NCBI RefSeq assembly: GCF_003431975.1 | Contig: NZ_CP027116.1 | Location: forward strand, 2,108,001-2,172,000 | Reading direction: 5' to 3' | DNA: 64,000 nucleotides | From: Bacillus pumilus | Lineage (GTDB): Bacteria > Bacillota > Bacilli > Bacillales > Bacillaceae | In this document: positions 8,307 to 15,576 of the stretch, piece after piece | Numbering within the stretch: position 1 is the first letter of the stretch | Layout: each line of letters opens with the position of its first letter | Position numbers and translations under genes: made by a program | Notes under the pieces: generated by a model | What the model saw: only the letters and a program-made list of their open reading frames with translations | Databases searched by the model: none | What the model was told of the DNA's origin: nothing

Positions 8307-8789
8307 ATGATGACAACACAAAAATTAACCCTTGATCATATTAAAGATGGGAATAAAAAATACGATGAGAAAGTCAGAGTTCAGTTGGATGAAAAGTTTC
8401 ATGTGCATATATACCCTAACTTTGATCCGACTAAAATCACTCAAATGATCAAAATGGCTTTGGAAGATGCAGCTGAAATTGAGTCTAATAAAAAGATCAA
8501 ACACAAGCTTAATTTCGTTGATCTTTTAAACCTTTACACAATCCTTACTTTCAGCGATATCGCTACTATTCCACAAGGTATTGCTTCTAAAGTCAACTTA
8601 ATGACTGAATTAGTTAAGTCTCCATATTATAAAACAATTAACGATTCTTTTCCTAAAGAAAGCTTCGAAAGTATTGATGAGAAATTGCGTTCTATGACTG
8701 AAGGTATGATCAAAACTCAAGAGGCACTTACTGATAAAGCGAACGAAGAAATCTTGAAAAAAGTTGAAAAACTAACTGCTGAAGCGTAA
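8307..8789 (+). CDS. Probable tail-assembly protein (YomO position)
   Basis: 160 residues, ATG-ATG start after AAGGAGAG. Almost wholly helical and charged, with a short strand near the start (KVRVQLDEKFHVHIYPNFD), then KHKLNFVDLLNLYTILTFSD and a long C-terminal acidic helix. The shape resembles phage tail-assembly chaperones, which are encoded upstream of the tape measure gene. No slippery frameshift site was found at its end. Its stop overlaps the next start (TAATGG). Function is inferred. Confidence 0.5.
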   Translation: MMTTQKLTLDHIKDGNKKYDEKVRVQLDEKFHVHIYPNFDPTKITQMIKMALEDAAEIESNKKIKHKLNFVDLLNLYTILTFSDIATIPQGIASKVNLMTELVKSPYYKTINDSFPKESFESIDEKLRSMTEGMIKTQEALTDKANEEILKKVEKLTAEA

Positions 8790-9211
8790 TGGCCAAGAAT
8801 CATAAAGAATTAGCCGTTATGCTTGAAAAAGCAGCTTTAAAAGCCTTGCAGACTGGCAGTCATACAAAAGAGCTCTTAGTCAAAACAGGTCAAGAGCAAG
8901 TCCAAACAGTTGTATATGATTCATATAGTCCAGTGGAATATAACCGAACTGGTGAGTTAAAGGCTTCTTTTGTTGTAGCAAATGAATCAAATGGAATCTC
9001 TCTAGATAACGTGCGAGCAGATGATGGACGAGATGTTGCAACAGTTGTTGAGACTGGCGAAGGATACCAATTTCCTGACGAATATGGTTATGGTTATGGC
9101 GATCCCCGTCCTTTTATGGGCAACACTACAGAAAAATTGAAACACAGTGGTGCTCTATTGGAAGCTGCTATGAAAGATGTTCGCAAGGCTGGTTACAAGA
9201 CAATCAAATAG
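8789..9211 (+). CDS. HK97 gp10-like neck/tail protein (YomN position)
   Basis: 140 residues. The sequence shows the usual pattern of this family: an N-terminal helix (ELAVMLEKAALKALQ), a tyrosine/arginine box (SYSPVEYNRTGELKASF, residues about 44-60), a glycine-rich loop (YGYGYGDPRPFMGNT) and a C-terminal amphipathic helix. The 'Y.RTG.L..S' and 'RPFM' marks are those of HK97 gp10-type proteins that complete the tail or neck. It is coupled to the gene before it and is followed by the recombinase gene after 19 bases. Confidence 0.65.
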   Translation: MAKNHKELAVMLEKAALKALQTGSHTKELLVKTGQEQVQTVVYDSYSPVEYNRTGELKASFVVANESNGISLDNVRADDGRDVATVVETGEGYQFPDEYGYGYGDPRPFMGNTTEKLKHSGALLEAAMKDVRKAGYKTIK

Positions 9212-9230
9212 CCTGGCGGTGAATTTTTAA

Positions 9231-10232
9231 ATGAGCAAAGAAATCGAACAAAATATGCTCCGCAAAAGAGCGCAGAAGCTCCCTGAAGTTACAGATGAAA
9301 TGTGGGCACAGGTTGACCAAGAACATCAGGAATTGGTGTCAGAGTTTCTAGATGCCAACTCATTCAGGGATAAAACTAGAAAGCAGTACAATTCCACCCT
9401 TCGCCAATTTTTCTGGTGGGTACACACTTCTTTAAATGGCAAGAAGCTTTATAAAATTACCAAAAGGGATTTTATAAGATATCAGAGCTTCTTAAAAAAT
9501 CGTGGTATGTCTTCGAGTGGAATATCATTGAAAAAAGCTTCAGTATCATCTCTTAATAATTATATTGAGAGTATTGTTGCAGAAGAAGAACAAAACTATA
9601 AAGCTTTTAGAAATTTCACCCGTGGCCTACCTGCAATTCCTAAGACAGTTACATATGAAAAAGTTAAAGTTACATATGATGATTACAAGCTGATGATGGA
9701 CACATTAAAAGAAGATGAAAATTACCTTGGTATGGCTTGGTTAGCGACAGCATTCAATGTTGGTGCTAGAAGAGCTGAAATTGTACAGTTTAAAACGGAG
9801 ATACTTGATTATCCCATCAAGGAAGGCAACCCTTACATTACCGCTCACAAAATAATCGGTAAAGGCAGAGGTGAGGGAAAACAATTGGAATATATGGTTA
9901 ACTTAGAGGCTTTAGAATACATGCGAATATGGAAAGAAAAACGTGGATATGATCATGACTATATCTTTACGACTCAATATGGCGGAGAACCAAAACAGAT
10001 GTCGGAGTCTTGGGCAGATTATTTTTGTTCAGATGTACTTTCTGACATTCTTGGCAGACGTATCAATCCCCATCTATTCAAGGCATCATGTATTACTTAT
10101 CTCCTTGAAGTTAAGAAGGTCAAATTGGAATTGGTCAGCAAGAAAATAGCGCATCATGAAGATGTTTCAACAACAATTAAACACTATGACTTAAGAGATT
10201 TCGAGGAAGAAAAAAATCAAATTTTTAGTTGA
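9231..10232 (+). CDS. yomM: Tyrosine recombinase-like protein with an altered active site (YomM-like)
   Basis: 333 residues. An N-terminal core-binding domain (RDKTRKQYNSTLRQFFWWVH, residues 46-65) precedes a catalytic domain. Arg I is present (VGARRAEIVQF), the strand lysine is present (HKIIGKGRGEGK), the late histidine is present (KKIAHHEDVSTTIKHYD) and the nucleophilic tyrosine is in KHYD. The second arginine, normally in HxxR, is replaced by lysine (NPHLFKASC). Known SPbeta relatives of this fold include both recombinases and non-catalytic regulators, so this copy may bind DNA without cutting, or work with Lys. It opens the accessory island between tail-assembly and tape-measure genes. 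Confidence 0.75.
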   Translation: MSKEIEQNMLRKRAQKLPEVTDEMWAQVDQEHQELVSEFLDANSFRDKTRKQYNSTLRQFFWWVHTSLNGKKLYKITKRDFIRYQSFLKNRGMSSSGISLKKASVSSLNNYIESIVAEEEQNYKAFRNFTRGLPAIPKTVTYEKVKVTYDDYKLMMDTLKEDENYLGMAWLATAFNVGARRAEIVQFKTEILDYPIKEGNPYITAHKIIGKGRGEGKQLEYMVNLEALEYMRIWKEKRGYDHDYIFTTQYGGEPKQMSESWADYFCSDVLSDILGRRINPHLFKASCITYLLEVKKVKLELVSKKIAHHEDVSTTIKHYDLRDFEEEKNQIFS

Positions 10233-10278
10233 AATCCCTCTTTTATTCAGAATCAAGATCCTTCTTTTGAGGGATTTT
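10232..10278 (+). terminator. Terminator after the recombinase gene
   Basis: AAATCCCTC (10232-10240) pairs with GAGGGATTT (10269-10277), followed by TTGC. The loop is long at 28 bases, so efficiency is uncertain. The position immediately after the yomM-like stop supports the role. Confidence 0.45.
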
Positions 10279-10342
10279 GCTTATGGTTAAAATACAAACA
10301 CCTTTAATCATTTGGTTCTTGGTGATAAGATCAGAATAGCAA

Positions 10343-10351
10343 TTGTGCATA
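10343..10351 (+). promoter_or_regulatory. Possible operator, first copy of TTGTGCATA
   Basis: The nonamer TTGTGCATA lies 26 bases before the xre start and recurs at 10756-10764 upstream of the next gene. The context around the two copies (AATTGTGCATATCTGAAA and TTTTGTGCATAATGGAAA) is also similar. It may be the binding site of the regulator encoded between them; the motif is short, so chance is possible. Confidence 0.25.
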
Positions 10352-10376
10352 TCTGAAAGTGTTAGGAGTAATACAT

Positions 10377-10724
10377 ATGCCTAGTCTATGTGAACGACTG
10401 AAACAACTGCGATATGTTTACCGACCTAAATTGACTCAGCAAGCTCTTTCAGAGGAATTGAATATTACTAGAGCAGCATATGCTAGATACGAAACTGGCG
10501 ATAACGAGCCAGACATTGAAACTCTGATAAGTTTAGCTAAATTTTACAACGTAAGCATTGAGTATTTGATAACAGGAAAAAGAAACATAAGGTGTACTAA
10601 CTTATTTTCTCATAGGGTTAATCCTAAACTAGTAATGCTTTACTACGAGCTTCAGGATGCGCCTGATGATAAATTAGATCAATTAATTCATTTCTGGGAA
10701 TATATTAAGTTTAAAGACAGATGA
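10377..10724 (+). CDS. Xre-family transcriptional regulator
   Basis: 115 residues from the ATG preceded by TTAGGAG; an in-frame start at 10359 would overlap this site. Residues 5-65 form a classical helix-turn-helix of the lambda-repressor type (LTQQALSEELNITRAAYARY, then ETGDNEPDIETLISLAKFYN and the standard VSIEYLITGK). The C-terminal 45 residues are helical and may dimerise. It is a stand-alone gene with its own spacing on both sides and a repeated 9-base motif flanking it, consistent with autoregulation. It could be a secondary lysogeny regulator. Confidence 0.8.
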   Translation: MPSLCERLKQLRYVYRPKLTQQALSEELNITRAAYARYETGDNEPDIETLISLAKFYNVSIEYLITGKRNIRCTNLFSHRVNPKLVMLYYELQDAPDDKLDQLIHFWEYIKFKDR

Positions 10725-10755
10725 GTTTACCTCATTGGAATAATCAGGGTATATT

Positions 10756-10764
10756 TTGTGCATA
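10756..10764 (+). promoter_or_regulatory. Possible operator, second copy of TTGTGCATA
   Basis: Second copy of the nonamer described at 10343-10351, located 31 bases after the xre stop codon and 83 bases ahead of the next start. A plausible weak promoter for the downstream gene (TTCCCA, 17 bases, TACAAT) lies between it and that start. Confidence 0.25.
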
Positions 10765-10847
10765 ATGGAAATAATATAAGTTAATTCTCTTCCCAATAAT
10801 TAAGTCTAGTGTTACAATTATTTTATTAACGTAAAGGTGGGATAGCT

Positions 10848-11063
10848 ATGGGCAAAGTACTAACCATGTTACCATCCCTTGATAGAGCAAAAGTAAACCA
10901 AGCGATAAGCCAAAAACACAAAAGACGCAGTCTTCTCAGTCAAGCATTCGCTGAATTAAAACAAGAGACTGGCATTGATCATCGTAAAGTTATAAACGGA
11001 GATACAAAAGAAAAAAACCGTTTAAAGATGAAGCAATACCAAGATGCACTAAAAGACAAATAA
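10848..11063 (+). CDS. Small basic protein, candidate antitoxin of the MazF-like pair
   Basis: 71 residues, ATG after AAAGGTGGGA. The chain is basic and helical (LPSLDRAKVNQAISQKHKRR) with no recognised ribbon-helix-helix or AbrB signature. It is placed 29 bases upstream of the start of the MazF/PemK-like gene on the same strand, which is the normal antitoxin-first order of type II modules. This placement is the only basis for calling it a candidate antitoxin; it may instead be an unrelated phage protein. Confidence 0.4.
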   Translation: MGKVLTMLPSLDRAKVNQAISQKHKRRSLLSQAFAELKQETGIDHRKVINGDTKEKNRLKMKQYQDALKDK

Positions 11064-11092
11064 TTGTACACTTGGGGAGAGAAGATTGTTTT

Positions 11093-11608
11093 ATGGCCAA
11101 ATTTAATCAAAACAGAAGTTTTTTTAGAGGCGAAGTATACTTTGTTAACTTTCCTAGAGAGCCGAAATTAGGTAAGGAAAGCTCTAGAATTATGGAAGGC
11201 CCTCACAGGGCAGTAGTTCTATTTGACAGTACGTTTCCTAGAAAGACTGTAGTAGTCTTGCCTATAACATCCCTGTACTCTGATAAAAATACAACTAAGG
11301 ACACTATATCCTCTGATGTTATACTGAAGAGACTTGAGTATACAAACTTAAATGGCAATGACGCTATATATAACAATACAATCACACGTGATTCATTCAT
11401 AAAAGTTGATCAGATAAGGTCTGTTTCGAGAAATTACCTTGAACGGCATGTAGGTAAAATCTTAGAAAAAGACATGGTAAAAGTTGATTTACAGCTTATC
11501 AATGTTCTAAGTCTTCAAGAGACTATTGAAGAGATCATCGAACAGCGTGTTGAGGAAAGATTGTTGGAAATTGTTGAGCAGCAAGAAATTGAAAATAATC
11601 AAGATTGA
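11093..11608 (+). CDS. MazF/PemK-like toxin family protein
   Basis: 171 residues from ATG 11093 (ribosome site GGGGAGAG). The N-terminal 110 residues show the MazF/PemK barrel pattern: RGEVYFVNFPREPKLGKE, then GPHRAVVLFDSTFPRKTVVV followed by LPITS. The segment ITRDSFIKVDQIRSVSR matches the later conserved strand in which a polar D..R/Q pair lies. MazF proteins cut single-stranded RNA. The last 60 residues are a long acidic coiled-coil helix (ETIEEIIEQRVEERLLEIV) not found in minimal MazF, which may mediate oligomers or partner binding. A terminator follows. Confidence 0.65.
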   Translation: MAKFNQNRSFFRGEVYFVNFPREPKLGKESSRIMEGPHRAVVLFDSTFPRKTVVVLPITSLYSDKNTTKDTISSDVILKRLEYTNLNGNDAIYNNTITRDSFIKVDQIRSVSRNYLERHVGKILEKDMVKVDLQLINVLSLQETIEEIIEQRVEERLLEIVEQQEIENNQD

Positions 11609-11610
11609 TT

Positions 11611-11635
11611 AAACCTCACTTAACGTGGGGTTTTT
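11611..11635 (+). terminator. Terminator after the MazF-like gene
   Basis: AAACCTCAC pairs with GTGGGGTTT (one G-T pair), loop of 5, then T residues. Strong intrinsic terminator. Confidence 0.75.
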
Positions 11636-11694
11636 CTATGCCATCATTTAACAAATCTCCCCTTCTGCCGATAATTCTTTTGAGGTGATTTGGA

Positions 11695-12213
11695 ATGAGT
11701 TGGTACCCGTTCAAAAATTTTAGGGAAAAGAAAGCTGCTATAAAAAAGTTTAAAAACGAAGAGTTCAACAAAGCAAATCTTAGGATTAACTTAGTGAGCA
11801 TGAAAACAAATGTGTTCGTTGAATAATTAGAATTTCACTTCTCTCTCGATGGACAGAGGTATCGATCTTATAGAAGTAAGCTTCGAGTAATAAATTCACT
11901 TGAAGAAGAAGTGCTGCTGATAGCCATTTCGAGAATTAAGGGGTTTGAAAAGGTTTATGAAACTAAGTATATTACTTTTTATGTCGGTGCTATTCTCACA
12001 GCTGTAGTACAAGTATTAACAACATTCGGCAATTTGTTTCCTGGTTACACTATTGTTGTTAGCCTTATTGTTATGGCTTTTTCCATGTTAACATTAAAGT
12101 TATTTTTAAAGTTAATGATTAAGGATAAAAAATTCATAGCTGTGCTTATCTCATTTAGAGATTTATTAGAGAAAACTCTAGACAAAAAGAACTCAATAAA
12201 TGAAAGTGAATAA
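11695..12213 (+). pseudogene. Membrane-protein gene with an in-frame stop, paralogue of the next gene
   Basis: Reading from ATG 11695 (GAGGTG upstream), 43 codons lead to TAA at 11824-11826. The same frame then continues open to 12213. Across the stop the translation aligns with the neighbour at 12316: FNKANLRINLV against FTKQNLKRNLV, DGQRYRSYRSKLRVINSL against DGQDYPEHKKKMMILKSL, and ISFRDLLEKTLDKKNS near the end against a similar helix. Two membrane segments follow (FYVGAILTAVVQVLTTFGNL and TIVVSLIVMAFSMLTLKLFL). Thus one nonsense change appears to have broken a duplicated gene; the downstream part alone could still be made from an internal start. Confidence 0.65.
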
Positions 12214-12315
12214 TTTCTCTCCCCTATTTCCTCATGAAGATTTGTATGTATTGTAATTAGAATCGCACTCAAACTTACTGTCTTTCTTCCGATATTATCC
12301 ATGAGGTGACAATAA

Positions 12316-12840
12316 GTGAGAAGCACACTGAAGGAAAATAGAGAAATTAAGAAATTGAGAAAACAGAAGTTTACTAAGCAAAATTTAAAGCGAAATTTGG
12401 TGGAGTTGAGTTCACGTGGACTCATTGTTTACTTAACAGAGATCTTCCCTAGAGATGGTCAAGATTATCCCGAACATAAAAAGAAGATGATGATTCTGAA
12501 ATCATTAGATAAGGAAGATATAACATGCGCAATTGCGAGGTTGGATCGGATTAATCATGTTAATGATCAAAAAAGATTCTTCTTCTTTATTGGAGCAATG
12601 TCAACAATTATCGGTGCTGCAATTGGTACCATTCTTGGAAATATAGAATTCGATCCTGATGAAACCAATTTAGATATTGCTACAACTATTGCAATGATAT
12701 ACATAGTTCCCGTAATTATTTGTCTAATGTTTTCTTGGGCAGTGATAATGGACAGTTTCAGCAAAGCAACAGTTAACTATTTTAAAGACTTGCTTATCCT
12801 TGCAAGAGATGAGAAAAAGAACGATATTGAAATTGAATAG
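12316..12840 (+). CDS. Small integral membrane protein
   Basis: 174 residues from GTG, with GAGGTGA 7 bases upstream. A basic N-terminal arm (RSTLKENREIKKLRKQKF) precedes a cytoplasmic segment, then two membrane helices (FFFFIGAMSTIIGAAIGTIL and ATTIAMIYIVPVIICLMFSW). The C-terminus is a charged helix (YFKDLLILARDEKKNDIE). It is a tandem paralogue of the broken gene at 11695-12213. No known family is recognised. In SPbeta the slot next to the tape-measure gene also holds small proteins of unknown role (YomJ to YomL). A role in superinfection exclusion is possible but not shown. Confidence 0.6.
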   Translation: MRSTLKENREIKKLRKQKFTKQNLKRNLVELSSRGLIVYLTEIFPRDGQDYPEHKKKMMILKSLDKEDITCAIARLDRINHVNDQKRFFFFIGAMSTIIGAAIGTILGNIEFDPDETNLDIATTIAMIYIVPVIICLMFSWAVIMDSFSKATVNYFKDLLILARDEKKNDIEIE

Positions 12841-12906
12841 CTTCTCCCCTGCCCTTTTTATTCATATCCAGTTTACTTCATCTCAAATTGTAGCTTTACA
12901 AAGGGA

Positions 12907-13018
12907 GTAGTTTTAAACGACACCCTATCAGTATGATAGGAACACTATGCCGGTCACCACTACCATTTAAAATGATAGTGGGAAAGTCCACTTTCCGAAT
13001 ACTGTCGTTTTAAACTAC
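12907..13018. repeat. Three-hairpin element closed by a 16-base inverted repeat
   Basis: Left arm 12907-12922 and right arm 13003-13018 pair over 16 positions with one T-T mismatch (GTAGTTTTAAACGACA against TGTCGTTTTAAACTAC). Inside lie three successive hairpins: CCTATCA-GTA-TGATAGG (12924-12940), CACTACCATT-TAA-AATGATAGTG (12958-12980, one mismatch) and GGAAAGTCCACTTTCC (12981-12996). The result is a cloverleaf-like fold in either DNA or RNA. The end box TTTAAAACGACAC occurs in the two arms and again at 13055-13068. A repressor-binding array, a structured RNA or a miniature element are all possible. Confidence 0.6.
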
Positions 13019-13054
13019 GGTATTATATTTAGAGTGAAATAGATTCTGATGTCA

Positions 13055-13068
13055 TTTAAAACGACACC
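13055..13068 (+). repeat. Third copy of the TTTAAAACGACACC box
   Basis: The box TTTAAAACGACACC at 13055-13068 repeats the left arm of the three-hairpin element in direct orientation (TTTTAAACGACACC, 12911-12924), 37 bases beyond its right arm. Two direct copies and one inverted copy in 160 bases suggest protein-binding sites. SPbeta is reported to carry repeated operator-like elements; identity with those is not claimed. Confidence 0.4.
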
Positions 13069-13162
13069 AGCTTCACGATTAAGAATGAGTATCCCCTCCC
13101 CTGTTCCTCAGGATTGGGTATCATGGTATACTATAGGAAAAATATACTGGTGGTGGGAATGA

Positions 13163-13792
13163 GTGGGTTGGCTTATTTTTGGATTTTTAGCGTTTTGCGG
13201 AATAGGCATTTTTCTAGTCATGAAATCAATAGATCATCAAAATAACAGAAAAAAAGCACTCGATAGCATTGATGACGAAAATTATTCCCGAACTTATACT
13301 TCAACTGACGGATCAACCAAATTATTCTTTGATGAAACAAGTGAAAAAGTAAAGATTGGCTACATTTCAATTGACAACTTTAAGGACAGTAATGTTTCTC
13401 CCATCATAAAGACGTATGACTTCAAAGATATAGTTGATGTGGAAGTAAATATAGATGGTAGTACTGTTTCAAAAGTGTCTAAAGGAGATTCGATTTTAGG
13501 GGCAACTGTAGGTGGAGCAATCGGAGGCGGAATTGGTGCCATAATCGGAAGTAATAGTGCTTCTAGTAAAACAAGCGATTACATCAATTATATTCATTTA
13601 AGAATTTGTTTTGAAGACTACGATACACCCTTCTATGATGTTGCTTTTTACAGTGGAGTTGTTTATGATCCTGAATTACCAACATCGATTAAAAAATCAT
13701 CACCTGAAGCTCAGAAAGCTTTAAAGGAAGCAGAAACTTGGTTTAGATATTTCAAATTAGCTATACGAAACGCTGAAAAAGTCGCTCATTAA
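13163..13792 (+). CDS. Membrane-anchored protein with a glycine zipper
   Basis: 209 residues from GTG (GGTGGTGGG upstream). Residues 1-22 form a membrane segment (GWLIFGFLAFCGIGIFLVMK). The middle is a soluble beta-rich domain, interrupted at about residues 113-130 by a glycine zipper (GATVGGAIGGGIGAIIG) that can insert in membranes or pack helices. A conserved-looking strand domain follows (YINYIHLRICFEDYDTPF). Similar architecture occurs in many Gram-positive phage and host proteins of unknown function. It sits at the end of the small membrane-protein group. Confidence 0.55.
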   Translation: MGWLIFGFLAFCGIGIFLVMKSIDHQNNRKKALDSIDDENYSRTYTSTDGSTKLFFDETSEKVKIGYISIDNFKDSNVSPIIKTYDFKDIVDVEVNIDGSTVSKVSKGDSILGATVGGAIGGGIGAIIGSNSASSKTSDYINYIHLRICFEDYDTPFYDVAFYSGVVYDPELPTSIKKSSPEAQKALKEAETWFRYFKLAIRNAEKVAH

Positions 13793-13955
13793 TTTGGGCG
13801 ACTTAATTTATTTGGTTCTTTGTCTTCGAATATGTCAAACAACAAACTGATTAGAATTCTTTTCTGAACTCGACAATTTTGGTTTATTTTAGTTACAGTT
13901 TATGAGTGGCTAAAAGAGATTCTTTCCCCAATGTAGAGTTAGAGCGCCATTTCAT

Positions 13956-14195
13956 TCAGTTATTTAGTCGTTCCTCTAAGTCATAGATCTTTCTATCCAC
14001 TTCCGAGAATCTTTTATCTGTGTATCTAAGCTCACGTTCGAGATCCTTTTTGATTAATTTAAGCATAGCCATAATTTCTTCAGGTTCATTTTCTTCCAAC
14101 TTGGTAACTGTGGATTTAATTTCTTTCACATCTTGTTTGATGATTGATACGTCCGCAGCCAATTGTTCAATTAAATTAAATAGCTTTTCGTCCAT
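13956..14195 (-). CDS. Small coiled-coil protein
   Basis: 79 residues on the minus strand, ATG preceded by GAGGAGAGGTG. The sequence shows unbroken heptad-type helix from end to end (LIEQLAADVSIIKQDVKEIK, then LERELRYTDKRFSEVDRKI). No other motif. It is cotranscribed with the Xre-like gene upstream of it, and so may act with that regulator. Proteins of this type are common near phage immunity genes, but their function is unknown. Confidence 0.6.
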   Translation of the reverse strand: MDEKLFNLIEQLAADVSIIKQDVKEIKSTVTKLEENEPEEIMAMLKLIKKDLERELRYTDKRFSEVDRKIYDLEERLNN

Positions 14196-14243
14196 TTTGT
14201 TTCACCTCTCCTCTAATTATAACATCACTTGCAATACTTTTGC

Positions 14244-14453
14244 TTAAGACTCCTTTTCTATGATTTCAAGTAAATCATCTATCTCACAGTCTAATGCGTT
14301 GCAAATTTTTTCTAGAGTATCAAATTTAATTCCATCGGTTTCTTCATGGTAAAGCCTTGTTATACCGTTTCTGTGAAGACCTGTTATTCTTGATAATTCT
14401 GCAATATTAACTCTTCTATCTCCCATAATTCTTGATAAATGCACTTTGATCAA
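14244..14453 (-). CDS. Small Xre/Cro-type repressor
   Basis: 69 residues from TTG 14453, with AAAGGAGAG upstream. The whole protein is one helix-turn-helix domain (NIAELSRITGLHRNGITRLY, then FDTLEKICNALDCEIDDLLE), the form of short Cro/YozG-like regulators. It is divergent from the BRO antirepressor operon and shares a 190-base intergenic region with back-to-back promoters. A classic two-way switch with the antirepressor is a reasonable inference. Confidence 0.8.
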   Translation of the reverse strand: MIKVHLSRIMGDRRVNIAELSRITGLHRNGITRLYHEETDGIKFDTLEKICNALDCEIDDLLEIIEKES

Positions 14454-14490
14454 GTACTGACTCTCCTTTATACGATCACTTAATGTTTAA

Positions 14491-14519
14491 ATTATACACC
14501 ACAAATAAAATAATTGAAA
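14491..14519 (-). promoter_or_regulatory. Candidate promoter for the Cro-like gene
   Basis: On the minus strand a perfect TATAAT (14491-14496) lies 17 bases from a weak -35 TTTCAA (14514-14519), about 38 bases upstream of the TTG start at 14453. Confidence 0.45.
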
Positions 14520-14526
14520 CTAATTG

Positions 14527-14555
14527 TTGACTTTGCACATTACAGTGTATATCAT
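14527..14555 (+). promoter_or_regulatory. Candidate sigma-A promoter for the antirepressor operon
   Basis: TTGACT (14527-14532), a 17-base spacer and TATCAT (14550-14555). It faces the 14652 operon and overlaps the region likely bound by the divergent Cro-like repressor. Confidence 0.5.
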
Positions 14556-14651
14556 AAGGGCATAAAGAACATCGTGGTGTTCATAATTAACAGTGAGGTG
14601 ATATATTTATTTAGTAAGTTGCGATTATGAAAGGTACAAGGAGGAGTAGAA

Positions 14652-14882
14652 ATGTCAGTTAACAATGTTACTGGGACTATATTGTTAGACGTTTCAAAAA
14701 GTGTTGATTCTAATAAAGAGGAATTGGCCATATTGGAGTCTTATTACTCTATTTCAGAAGAAAGAGTCCAACTAGACGAATTGATGCTTATGCACAAGAA
14801 CGGTAAAAAATTAGGCACTGTTAAGGTACATAACGTGAGTATTTCTTGGAATAATTTTATTGGGGGATTAAAAAATGAATAA
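14652..14882 (+). CDS. Small phage protein upstream of the antirepressor
   Basis: 76 residues, ATG after AAGGAGGAG. The sequence is of mixed fold with a polar N-terminus (SVNNVTGTILLDVSKSVDS) and ends in KVHNVSISWNNFIGGL. No membrane segment or known motif. It overlaps the BRO gene start by 8 bases, so the two are translated together; it is the first gene of the operon controlled by the divergent promoter pair. Confidence 0.5.
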   Translation: MSVNNVTGTILLDVSKSVDSNKEELAILESYYSISEERVQLDELMLMHKNGKKLGTVKVHNVSISWNNFIGGLKNE

Positions 14883-15576
14883 TTTTGAAAAAGTCTTTGA
14901 TTATAAAGGGAATAATGTAAGAACGTTTATGAGAGATGAGGAAATTTGGTTTGTTGCAAAGGATGTATGTGATGTATTAGGTATGACTGATGGAAGAAAG
15001 TCAGTTAATCTTTTGGACAATGATGAGCGGAATACTGTTCCGGTCACCGATGTGTTAGGTAGAAGTCAAAAAACATTAATCATCAATGAGCCAGGTTTAT
15101 ATACATTGATTTTAAAAAGTCGCAAACCCGAAGCGAAACAATTTAAACGTTGGGTGACTCATGACGTACTGCCTACAATTCGCAAAAGTGGTATGTATGT
15201 CGCTGAAGATGCCACAAGAGAGCAGAAACTTTTTAATTACGAATTATTAGAAGAGACTTTTAGAAATTGTGGGATTGAAAATCTGCATGAACTTTATAAG
15301 GAATGTGTGGATTATTACAAAGAAAATAGAATCCGATTAGATTATAAAAGAAGCTCAAAACATCGAAGAAACGATAAGAAAAAATCACTATCAGATTCTC
15401 GAATTGAAATAATGAAGAAGATTGAAAATGTGCTCCAAGAGCGAGAATTAAAATATAAGCAATCTCTTAATTTTGCCTTTGTATCAGTTGTATCTGAATT
15501 ATTGAAGATAATTGCTCTTGATATAAAATCAATAAAACATAACAAAACTAGAGGAAAGTTGGCTCAAGCGAGATGA
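14875..15576 (+). CDS. BRO-N domain antirepressor
   Basis: 233 residues. Residues 5-110 match the BRO N-terminal domain: FDYKGNNVRTFMRDEEIWFV, then AKDVCDVLGM, then the signature EPGLYTLILKSRKPEAKQFK followed by RWVTHDVLPTIRKSGMYV. This domain binds DNA or partner proteins in phage antirepressors. The C-terminal 120 residues are basic and helical and lack the usual KilA-C or Ant domains, so the partner specificity is open. It is divergent from a Cro-like gene and coupled to a small gene downstream. It likely counters a repressor on induction. Confidence 0.8.
   Translation: MNNFEKVFDYKGNNVRTFMRDEEIWFVAKDVCDVLGMTDGRKSVNLLDNDERNTVPVTDVLGRSQKTLIINEPGLYTLILKSRKPEAKQFKRWVTHDVLPTIRKSGMYVAEDATREQKLFNYELLEETFRNCGIENLHELYKECVDYYKENRIRLDYKRSSKHRRNDKKKSLSDSRIEIMKKIENVLQERELKYKQSLNFAFVSVVSELLKIIALDIKSIKHNKTRGKLAQAR

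Larger units (their letters stand above)
12841..13162. other. Non-coding gap with a structured element
   Basis: This 322-base gap has no convincing open frame. It contains the three-hairpin element at 12907-13018, a further single copy of its repeated box at 13055-13068, and a T/A-rich stretch with TATACTATAGG near 13129 that may act as a -10 region for the next gene. Confidence 0.5.

Noticed and set aside
8307..8789. Programmed frameshift between the tail-assembly gene and the next gene
   Set aside because: The next gene starts at a normal TAATG overlap with its own HK97 gp10-like fold, and no slippery heptamer was seen near the end.
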